Positions 1 through 6,094 of a stretch of 23,565 nt of DNA are shown one piece after another. The stretch is from a virus. Position numbers and translations under genes: made by a program. A model generated the notes under the pieces. That model was not told where the DNA came from, ran no database searches, and worked only from the letters and a program-made list of their open reading frames with translations. Location: IMG/VR virus record IMGVR_UViG_3300025151_000307, positions 1 through 23,565 of that record; one strand, 5' to 3'. Each line of letters starts with the position of its first letter. The first letter of the stretch is position 1.

Positions 1-121
1 TGGCTTGGCCAATAAACCAGTCAACGAATCTGTCTGCGTCTTGATTAAACTGCTTGGAATTACTTTTATTACCGAAGTGAATATCAGTAAAACAAGCCGC
101 CTTTTTAAATAATTGTGTCAA
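1..121 (-). CDS. 47: Recombination endonuclease subunit gp47 (SbcD/Mre11-like), 5' part only
   Basis: The gene runs off the left edge; only the first 40 codons are visible. Reading leftward from a TTG at 121-119, the protein begins TQLFKKAACFTDIHFGNKSN and continues with QFNQDADRFVDWFIGQA. The DIHFG segment (residues about 13-17) is the first metal-binding motif (DxH) of the SbcD/Mre11 metallophosphoesterase family, and the following NSKQFNQD..FVDWFI matches the start of T4-type gp47. In T4, gp47 pairs with gp46 as a Mre11/Rad50-like complex for recombination-dependent replication. I chose TTG because no in-frame ATG lies between it and an upstream in-frame stop, and AAGGA (plus 132-136) sits 10 nt before it. 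A second in-frame TTG 11 codons further upstream is possible but would start inside the palindrome. It lies downstream of gp55 on the same strand. Confidence 0.85.
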   Translation of the reverse strand, partial: MTQLFKKAACFTDIHFGNKSNSKQFNQDADRFVDWFIGQA

Positions 122-138
122 TGTGTCGCTTTCCTTGT

Positions 139-159
139 TATAATTGTAATACAATTATA
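139..159. promoter_or_regulatory. Perfect 21-bp AT-rich palindrome in the gp55-gp47 gap
   Basis: The arms are TATAATTGTA and its exact reverse complement, with one central base at 149. There is no loop and no GC-rich stem, so it does not look like an intrinsic terminator. It overlaps the -10 box of the proposed gp47 promoter, which fits an operator for a dimeric DNA-binding protein. Both arms contain TATAAT, so it also offers a -10 box on each strand. The 9-base half-site ATAATTGTA recurs at 1020-1028 upstream of gp55. Confidence 0.5.
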
Positions 160-172
160 GATGAAAAGTCAA
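143..172 (-). promoter_or_regulatory. Putative sigma70-type promoter for gp47
   Basis: On the minus strand TTGACT (172-167) is followed after 18 nt by TACAAT (148-143), close to host-type -35/-10 boxes. The -35 box starts directly after the gp55 stop codon, so gp47 could be transcribed independently of gp55. The -10 box overlaps one arm of a perfect palindrome. This is inferred from sequence only. Confidence 0.45.
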
Positions 173-173
173 T

Positions 174-995
174 CTACTTTTTTGGTGTGTACGGTGTATT
201 GGTTAGGTCTTGGTTTTGTCGCGTGGATGAAGGTTTCATCTGTGCCAGTTCTAACAAGTCATCTCTTATGTTTTGATTTTTCTTTTCAATGTTTAGAATT
301 CTCGTGAATGAGTTTGTGATTGCCGCAGTATAGTAGGCAAATGGATTGTCTGATTTTGACTCATCAAACTGCAAACCAATCTGTGACAATTGCAACAGAG
401 CCTGTGATTGCATTTCGTCATTGGCTGTGTAACCACGCCAGTTTGCTCTGGTGGCATAACGTTTGCACAGTTTCAAAAACATTCTTGCCAATTCGTTGGT
501 CATTTTGCCTGTGGGATGATCCAACACCTGCACAAATTTACCATTGCTCATTGAACCAACCCAATGCGATTTGCCTATACATCTTAGTTTGCCTTCTTTG
601 TCGAACTTGTAGTGTTGGAATGGAGGAAAATTTACTTTCACCCTGTGGTCAGCTTCAGTTTTTGGTTTGCGTTTGCGTCCAGGTTCAAGTGGTATGTGAT
701 CATATGTCATCACACGGAATATCAAATCTTGTTTGTCAAGTTTTTGCCATTTGACTTCAAATTCTGATTGTTTGACTTTTTTGTTTTCTAGTTTTGCAGA
801 TTCGTATGCTTCTTTTTGCATCTTTGCGGCTTTGTTGCGTTTGGCCTGTGCTGTGGTTCTGATGTTGATTTTGTCCAATGAAGGCACAATTATATCATAC
901 TTGTCATAGCCATCTTTTGAAAACGAACAATACGAATTTTTTGACTTGTGTATCTGTTTGAGTATGTCTTTGTTGTTAAGGTAGTTTACTGCCAT
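174..995 (-). CDS. 55: Late-transcription sigma factor gp55
   Basis: The 273-aa product is a T4-type gp55, the small sigma factor that directs host RNA polymerase to late promoters. The N-terminus (NYLNNKDILKQI, residues 4-15) resembles the YVNNKELLQAI start of T4 gp55. Residues about 165-245 form the sigma region-2-like core: ELARMFLKLCKRYATRANWRGYT, DEM, then FDESKSDNPFAYYTAAITNSF and IEKKNQN. The frame stays open upstream to 1220, but that would overlap gp48 by about 120 nt and adds unrelated residues, so I start at the ATG at 995. T4 gp55 is 185 aa; the extra length is mainly a Lys/Glu-rich segment and a PPFQHYKF...GKSHW segment between residues 40 and 160. The short tail PYTPKK shows no acidic-hydrophobic clamp-binding motif of the T4 type. 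Transcription is divergent from gp48. Confidence 0.85.
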   Translation of the reverse strand: MAVNYLNNKDILKQIHKSKNSYCSFSKDGYDKYDIIVPSLDKINIRTTAQAKRNKAAKMQKEAYESAKLENKKVKQSEFEVKWQKLDKQDLIFRVMTYDHIPLEPGRKRKPKTEADHRVKVNFPPFQHYKFDKEGKLRCIGKSHWVGSMSNGKFVQVLDHPTGKMTNELARMFLKLCKRYATRANWRGYTANDEMQSQALLQLSQIGLQFDESKSDNPFAYYTAAITNSFTRILNIEKKNQNIRDDLLELAQMKPSSTRQNQDLTNTPYTPKK

Positions 996-1008
996 GTCTA
1001 TCTTTCTA

Positions 1009-1016
1009 TATTTATA
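1009..1016 (-). promoter_or_regulatory. T4-late-type promoter TATAAATA upstream of gp55
   Basis: The minus strand carries the exact T4 late promoter octamer TATAAATA, ending 13 nt before the gp55 ATG. By the T4 rule (start about 6 nt after the box) the leader would be only about 8 nt. If active, gp55 would help transcribe its own gene. Confidence 0.5.
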
Positions 1017-1022
1017 GTAATA

Positions 1023-1051
1023 ATTGTATGGTATTTGTTGATGTGATGCAA
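1023..1051 (-). promoter_or_regulatory. Putative sigma70-type promoter for gp55
   Basis: On the minus strand TTGCAT (1051-1046) precedes TACAAT (1028-1023) by 17 nt. The -10 context TACAATTATTAC nearly repeats TACAATTATAAC upstream of gp47, which supports a shared promoter element. The -35 box matches the consensus poorly. It would give gp55 an early or middle transcript before late promoters fire. Confidence 0.35.
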
Positions 1052-1087
1052 CCAAAAAATCAATTATATACGCACTTTTTAAACACG

Positions 1088-1094
1088 CTAAATA
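1088..1094 (+). promoter_or_regulatory. Late-type promoter CTAAATA upstream of gp48-like gene
   Basis: CTAAATA ends 6 nt before the ATG at 1101. No purine-rich ribosome site lies between the box and the start. The expected transcription start falls at or next to the ATG. It belongs to a set with boxes at 7981, 8898 and 9418. Confidence 0.55.
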
Positions 1095-1100
1095 TTGCAT

Positions 1101-2084
1101 ATGAGCAGTTTTAGAGGTGCAGATGATTATAGTGCCAATTGGTACAAAAAATACACTGGTGGCGGATACAATAGACCAACAGGCACAGCAGGAAAAACTT
1201 ATGATTTTTCTCCAGCACACCCATCAAATAGAAACTACACAAACAAAGGTGGATACAAATCCCCAGGACACCCATCCAATCGAAACTACACAGCCGCAGG
1301 CAAATCACAAAGTAGAGTAGCTAAAGCAGGATTACCCAAAGGTGGAGATCCTAAAAACACACCAGAAGAACAGCCACAAATCATAGGTGGAGCGGCAAAT
1401 TCAGAAAAAGATTGGCGTGTGAGATTAAGTTTACCACCTGCCGCAACTGGCTTTTATAGAGATGGAGGTTTGATGGCGCCATTACAACAAACAGATGGGT
1501 TGATATGGCCAGTGACACCAACCATCATACTTCAACACTCTGCGGCATACACACCACAAGAACCAGTGCATAACAATTACCCATACTACGCATACAACAA
1601 CAGCAGAGTTGATGCAATGAGTATTATTGGTAATTTTCCTGTGCAAAATTCTAAAGACGGTGAATATTGGTTGGCGGCACTACACTTTTTAAGATCAGTG
1701 TCAAAAATGTTTTATGGACCAGGAGAAGCACAAGGCAATCCACCTCAGATATTGAGGCTCAATGGATATGGACAACACATATTCAAAGATGTGCCTGTGA
1801 TTGTTGAACAGGTGACTGTTGAATTGAGGGAATCAGTTGATTACGTTGCAGTATCTGGATCATCTGGTGCAATCAATGAAGCCAAAGCCAAAGATGAAGG
1901 CCGAGGTGGCAAAGGCAATTATGCCGCTCCATCCAGTGGTGGGCCAATTGAAATGACCAGAGTGCCCACAGACTCTGTGTTCACAGTTCTTGTACAACCA
2001 GTTTACAGCAGAAAAAGTATCAAAGACAATTTTTCTCTCAAAGATTTTGCCTCTGGTGCATTGGCTAACAAAGGATACATCTAA
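1101..2084 (+). CDS. 48: Baseplate tail-tube cap protein, gp48-like
   Basis: The 327-aa product sits directly before gp53 at the start of the baseplate run, where T4-like marine phages carry gp48. In T4, gp48 caps the hub side of the tail tube and, with gp54, starts tube polymerisation. The assignment rests on position and general character more than on a decisive motif; gp54-like is the main alternative. Residues 1-80 are Gly/Asn/Tyr-rich and hold two copies of HPSNRNYT (40-47 and 57-64). A folded-looking region follows from about residue 100 (WRVRLSLPP, GLIWPVTPTIILQHSAAY, GEYWLAALHFLRSVSKMFYG), ending in FTVLVQPVYSRKSIKDNFSL. A TTG at 1095 in the same frame would add two residues, but the ATG is preferred. 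The stop overlaps the gp53 ATG by 1 nt (TAATG). Confidence 0.6.
   Translation: MSSFRGADDYSANWYKKYTGGGYNRPTGTAGKTYDFSPAHPSNRNYTNKGGYKSPGHPSNRNYTAAGKSQSRVAKAGLPKGGDPKNTPEEQPQIIGGAANSEKDWRVRLSLPPAATGFYRDGGLMAPLQQTDGLIWPVTPTIILQHSAAYTPQEPVHNNYPYYAYNNSRVDAMSIIGNFPVQNSKDGEYWLAALHFLRSVSKMFYGPGEAQGNPPQILRLNGYGQHIFKDVPVIVEQVTVELRESVDYVAVSGSSGAINEAKAKDEGRGGKGNYAAPSSGGPIEMTRVPTDSVFTVLVQPVYSRKSIKDNFSLKDFASGALANKGYI
1218..1292 (+). repeat. Tandem HPSNRNYT repeat in the gp48-like N-terminus
   Basis: Two copies of an 8-codon unit (1218-1241 and 1269-1292), period 51 nt, encode identical HPSNRNYT. They differ at synonymous positions (tca/tcc, aga/cga), so the peptide rather than the DNA looks conserved. Residues NKGGYKSPG separate the copies. 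Confidence 0.7.
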
Positions 2085-2383
2085 TGGCCAAGTATGCTTC
2101 AACATCGCCTTATGCTGACACACCTCAATTTAGAGATAGACTAAGCATTTATGAGCCACGCACATTTGATTTTGATCAAGATGACATTGAATATCAAATT
2201 GATTCCTTTTATGAAAACAGACCAGATCTGTTATCGTTTGACTTGTATGGCACGCCAAAACTTTGGTGGGTGTTTGCTGTACGCAATCCAGACGTGATCA
2301 AAGATCCAGTGTATGATTTTGTTGCTGGTACTGTGATACGCATACCAAAACAAGACAATCTTACCACTGGCCTAGGAGTTTAG
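2084..2383 (+). CDS. 53: Baseplate wedge protein gp53
   Basis: The 99-aa product carries the gp53 wedge signature: RPDLLSFDLYGTPKLWWVFAVRNPDVIKDPVYDF (about residues 46-79), followed by VAGTVIRIPKQD. The pattern of a short domain ending in an IRIP-type strand resembles the LysM-like fold of phage wedge proteins. T4 gp53 is longer (about 196 aa), so this is a compact form holding essentially the conserved domain. In T4 it bridges the wedges and the hub. The ATG shares one base with the gp48-like stop, and AAGGA (2071-2075) lies 8 nt before it. The stop TAG directly abuts the next ATG, so expression is probably coupled. Confidence 0.8.
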   Translation: MAKYASTSPYADTPQFRDRLSIYEPRTFDFDQDDIEYQIDSFYENRPDLLSFDLYGTPKLWWVFAVRNPDVIKDPVYDFVAGTVIRIPKQDNLTTGLGV

Positions 2384-5300
2384 ATGGTAGGTTATGCAAC
2401 TGTTGGTAAATGGGCGGCCGCCCCGCTAATTAGATGGGCATTAACTACATTTGTTGGAGCCGCCGCGGCGGAGGCATGGCTACGTGAAAATGGTTATGAT
2501 TGGGCGGCTAATTGGATTGCAAATAACAGTGATGAAATAGACAAGTATTACACACAAGACGAACTGTCTGATGTGTTAGCATTGCCCAAAGATGGCGACG
2601 TGAGAGTGACTGATGATGGCATCACACAAGTTTATAATGCAGACCTCAACAAATGGCAAACAGATTACACAGGTTCCTACAACTCAGGGGTAGCATCTGC
2701 AATTGAATCACAACCAACCTACAGCAATGCGGCCAAAAGAATAAGGAAAAAATTAACACCAAAACCAGTAGAGCCTATAACCAATGCTAATAATATTGAT
2801 ATTGCAAACAGTTTACCTTCTCAGTCACATGTGCAGGCTCATGACATTGTGAATAACAGTCCAGTATTTGACCAAATTGAACGACCTCAGCAAAAAGCCA
2901 TAATTGAAAAATTGAATCGCGACAATGTGGCCTTTCAAAACAAATTAGGATTGTTGAACGAAAACGCACCAACCTACAGTGGTGGCGCATCATTGAAAAG
3001 CCAACCATTAGTTAGAAAAAATTTTCCAACCAACACAGTTTATCCTGGGGGAGCAACAAAAACAAGAACAAAACTTTTGAATCAACCAAACACCTACAGT
3101 GGAGCGGCATCGCAAACAAGGACCAAACTGGCACCAAGGTCTTCGGTGTACGATCGTGGCACTAGATATGAAAATTACAATAATGTTGTAAGAGTACCAC
3201 CAGTAGCCACAACCCAATATGATGGATCGCAAAACGCTCAATATAGAGATTCCCGTGTAGTAAACCGAATTACACCAGCTTCAAATACCAAAGTAGTTGA
3301 TGCCAACGCTTTAAGAACAGATGAAGCGTACAGGACGCCTGTGGCTGTACAAACAAACGCCGCACAGATTGATGCAAGAAACAGAATAGTTGGTGCAGAG
3401 TCAACCACTGCTCAACCAAACTATCCAAACAATCCTCCTCCAGGCATGATGGAGGCACGGGAGTATGAGGCCAACACCAAAAACAGTGACGTTCAAGTGC
3501 AAACACCAGATGAACAGGTAGAAAACAAAAAAACTGAATCTGCAACGTCTAAGAACAAAAAATTCAAAGTAAATCATCCACCACCAGGAGAAAATGTGTT
3601 GCATGAGTACGTCACATACACCTACGATGCTCGATTATCTGCATTGCCACAAGAATTTTACATCAACGACGAACTTAAATTAGCGAGCAATACCAACATA
3701 ATAATAAGGTCATCAGGACTAGGACAGCAAAAAGCTGAAGCTCCTAAAAGATCAGGCAAAGGCAAAGGACCAAGTCGAAGTCAACAGCGTGTGAAAAAAG
3801 CAGGTGGCGGTGCAGATGCAGTATACAGTTTAGCACCTGGCTCTCAGCTTAATTCACACTTTGGACAAATCACTCTAAACAGCATCATAGGATTGAACAG
3901 CCATACAAATGTGAGTAACGTTCATGGATTAACATTTGAAGTGTTTGAACCATATGCAACATCACTGTTGGATGATCTACATGATGCCCAAGTGGCCATT
4001 GGCAATGACAACTATTTGCATTCACCCTATTTGTTGACCATTGACTTTCATGGCATGGATGATAATGGAGTACCGACTAAAGCAATCACCACTAGATACT
4101 TTCCTATCTTAATTGTAAACTGTGATTTTGATGTGACTGGTGCTGGCACCACTTACAACTTTGAAGCAGTTCCGTTTAACGCAAGTACTATGAATGACAA
4201 CATCAAGTATACTCAAGACCCAGTCACACTCCGAGGAGAAACTGTGAGAGAATTGTTTAATGACTTAGAAACACAGCTGAACGAACAGTTTGCCGCTAAA
4301 GATGAAAATCGAAAGTATTTCATCAGAGGTGGTACAAGTTTTGACGACATGGGAGGCCCATCATCTTGGGATATCTTGTCTGCTACAATTGGTCACGATA
4401 GTACCACAGCATTATCAACAGCATATGCTCCTGAACTCACAGAAGAAGGCAGGAAATATGTGAAAGATTTAGAAAGTCAAGTCGACTATCAGCAAGGGTT
4501 CAAGGATATTCCTCCATTATCAGATTTGGCAGGTGTAGATGGCAATCTAACAAGAAGAACTTACACATTCAACAAAGGTGTAGCAATTACTTCTATCATC
4601 GAAGCAATTGTTGAAAGCAGTGATTACATCACCAAACAAGTTAATAATCCAGAACAGTTTGTGCAAAACATCAATGGAGATGGTCAAGTGCCTTGGTACA
4701 ATGTTGATTACAAGTTTGCTGTGTCAGAAGATGGCGAAAGCGAATTTAGTTTTTTCACCTATTCATATATGGTAGATGCCTCTAATGTGGTCAACACCAG
4801 CACACTTAAAAGTTCTTTCAACAAACCAATTGCAAGAGCATATGAATACATCTATACTGGTGCAAACAGAGACATATTAAGTTTTGATATTCAATATAAC
4901 TTTGCGTTCTTCCAAGCATTACAGGATTTGCCACAGCAGAGAAAAAACAAAACAGAAAATAGTAAAGGCAAAGGACCAAGCAGAGCACAGCAACGACTAG
5001 GTAAAGTTGCTGAAGTTAAAGGAAAAACTCCTGTCAAATTAGAAAGATCAATTTCAGACAAATCTAATCCATCAGCAGGAACTGAAAGTTCAGGTGAAGA
5101 TAGAGATCAACTTTCTATAATCAAAGAAGTTTTGCAAAATCCAGGCGCAGATTTATTGAACTTAGATCTTGAAATACTAGGAGACCCGTTTTACCTACAA
5201 CAAACTGATTTTAGATATGGAGATTATGCCATGGACACAACAGTTCCATTCACACTTAATGATGGATCAATATATGACAAAATGGGCGAAGTCTATGTCA

Positions 5301-6094
5301 ATTTATCCTTCAAAACACCAGTTGACCTTGATGATGAAACTGGTCTAATGACAGGATTACAAGGTGTGGGCAAATATCAAACTGCTTTTTTCAGTGGCAT
5401 ATATAGGATAATTGGTGTTGAAAGTGTGATGGTGCAAGGACAGTTTACTCAACGATTGCAACTGGTAAGGCTGAAAAATCAAGAAATACCTCAGGTTGAA
5501 ATTGAACCGCAAGCATCTATTGAAGGCACAGATGGTGAAGTACAAGAAGTTGAAGTTGGAGAATTTGGAGAAGCAGTGGATGTAGAACAAGGATTCACTG
5601 ATGATGGATCGAATAAACAGATGAACAAAAACAAAGACAATCAAAGCACAGATTCAGACGTTGAAAGAATATTAGGCGAGGATAGCAACACAACCACAGA
5701 AACAGTGGTGGTAAGTGAAGGTTATACTGTAAACAAAGGAAATTCAAAGTATGAGGGTTATAATCCTAATTCTCAAGCAGGAGGCGGGCAAGGCACTAGA
5801 GCGGCACAACGAGCTGGAGTCAGTAACTTTACCACCACTGAAACGTTGACTGTGCAACCTACTGTGACAACAAGAACAACAACTATTCAAGAAAGAGGTG
5901 GTGGCAGTACCATTGTGGAAACAGAACCAGAGACAAAAGGCAAAAACAAATATGGTGGACTGACTAGAAGGCAATACTATGAACGCAATGCAAGTTTAAG
6001 TAGAAGTAGAGCAGAGTCAGGCACTGGATACAGCACAAGTTCAAGTGCAACTACAACTGAAAATAGTGGCACAGGTGTAGGAGTTGGGAGATAA
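2384..6094 (+). CDS. Large baseplate hub protein, probably gp27-like
   Basis: This 1236-aa protein lies between gp53 and gp5, where a hub protein is expected. An Ala-rich hydrophobic stretch (residues about 8-34) opens the protein. A long low-complexity part to about 470 holds four Y-[SP]-x-[GA]-A units and Pro/Asn/Gln-rich sequence. Hub-like beta domains follow: about 480-640 (LTFEVFEPYATSLLDDL, YFPILIVNCDFDVTGAGTTY), about 727-850, and 927-1035 (LEILGDPFYLQQTDFRYG, FFSGIYRIIGVESV, GQFTQRLQLVRL). The GDP...Q...FSGIYRI...GQFTQRL...R pattern is typical of hub/VgrG-type barrels. T4 gp27 is only 391 aa. The last 200 residues are Thr/Ser/Gly-rich and look disordered. Three related G-x-G-x-R-x-Q-R patches separate the domains. 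AGGAG (2374-2378) lies 5 nt before the ATG. The gp27 equivalence is inference. Confidence 0.6.
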   Translation: MVGYATVGKWAAAPLIRWALTTFVGAAAAEAWLRENGYDWAANWIANNSDEIDKYYTQDELSDVLALPKDGDVRVTDDGITQVYNADLNKWQTDYTGSYNSGVASAIESQPTYSNAAKRIRKKLTPKPVEPITNANNIDIANSLPSQSHVQAHDIVNNSPVFDQIERPQQKAIIEKLNRDNVAFQNKLGLLNENAPTYSGGASLKSQPLVRKNFPTNTVYPGGATKTRTKLLNQPNTYSGAASQTRTKLAPRSSVYDRGTRYENYNNVVRVPPVATTQYDGSQNAQYRDSRVVNRITPASNTKVVDANALRTDEAYRTPVAVQTNAAQIDARNRIVGAESTTAQPNYPNNPPPGMMEAREYEANTKNSDVQVQTPDEQVENKKTESATSKNKKFKVNHPPPGENVLHEYVTYTYDARLSALPQEFYINDELKLASNTNIIIRSSGLGQQKAEAPKRSGKGKGPSRSQQRVKKAGGGADAVYSLAPGSQLNSHFGQITLNSIIGLNSHTNVSNVHGLTFEVFEPYATSLLDDLHDAQVAIGNDNYLHSPYLLTIDFHGMDDNGVPTKAITTRYFPILIVNCDFDVTGAGTTYNFEAVPFNASTMNDNIKYTQDPVTLRGETVRELFNDLETQLNEQFAAKDENRKYFIRGGTSFDDMGGPSSWDILSATIGHDSTTALSTAYAPELTEEGRKYVKDLESQVDYQQGFKDIPPLSDLAGVDGNLTRRTYTFNKGVAITSIIEAIVESSDYITKQVNNPEQFVQNINGDGQVPWYNVDYKFAVSEDGESEFSFFTYSYMVDASNVVNTSTLKSSFNKPIARAYEYIYTGANRDILSFDIQYNFAFFQALQDLPQQRKNKTENSKGKGPSRAQQRLGKVAEVKGKTPVKLERSISDKSNPSAGTESSGEDRDQLSIIKEVLQNPGADLLNLDLEILGDPFYLQQTDFRYGDYAMDTTVPFTLNDGSIYDKMGEVYVNLSFKTPVDLDDETGLMTGLQGVGKYQTAFFSGIYRIIGVESVMVQGQFTQRLQLVRLKNQEIPQVEIEPQASIEGTDGEVQEVEVGEFGEAVDVEQGFTDDGSNKQMNKNKDNQSTDSDVERILGEDSNTTTETVVVSEGYTVNKGNSKYEGYNPNSQAGGGQGTRAAQRAGVSNFTTTETLTVQPTVTTRTTTIQERGGGSTIVETEPETKGKNKYGGLTRRQYYERNASLSRSRAESGTGYSTSSSATTTENSGTGVGVGR
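2708..3127 (+). repeat. Four imperfect TYSGGA-type repeats in the hub N-terminal region
   Basis: Units are centred on Tyr113 (PTYSNAAKRIRKKLTP), Tyr198 (PTYSGGASLKSQP), Tyr220 (TVYPGGATKTRTKLLNQP) and Tyr238 (NTYSGAASQTRTKLAP). The last three are spaced 22 and 18 residues apart; the first is separated by a Gln/Asn-rich stretch. The shared features are Y, a small-residue GGA turn, then a basic TKL-P tail. Confidence 0.55.
3755..3790 (+). repeat. Basic linker motif, copy 1, in the hub protein
   Basis: Encodes GKGKGPSRSQQR (residues 458-469) just before the first hub-like beta domain. Copies 2 and 3 are at 4961 and 5780. Confidence 0.65.
4961..4996 (+). repeat. Basic linker motif, copy 2, in the hub protein
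   Basis: Encodes SKGKGPSRAQQR (residues 860-871), nearly identical to copy 1 although 391 residues further along. It lies between the central domain and the final barrel. Confidence 0.65.
5780..5818 (+). repeat. Basic linker motif, copy 3 (diverged), in the hub protein
   Basis: Encodes GGGQGTRAAQRAG (residues 1133-1145) in the disordered-looking tail, after the final barrel. It keeps the G-x-G-x-x-R-x-x-Q-R pattern but not the lysines. Confidence 0.45.

Noticed and set aside
106-111. TAAATA on the plus strand inside gp47
   Set aside because: It does not precede a plus-strand start codon and lies within minus-strand coding sequence.
139-159. Intrinsic terminator for gp55
   Set aside because: The palindrome has no GC-rich stem, no loop and no T-run after it on the minus strand.
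320-754. 144-codon open frame on the plus strand opposite gp55
   Set aside because: It is the antisense of a well-supported sigma factor, has no ribosome site and shows an odd Cys/Trp/Gln-rich composition.
996-1220. N-terminal extension of the gp55 frame up to 1220
   Set aside because: It would overlap gp48 by about 120 nt and encode Cys- and Ile-rich sequence unlike gp55. The ATG at 995 is followed by the conserved NYLNNKDIL start.
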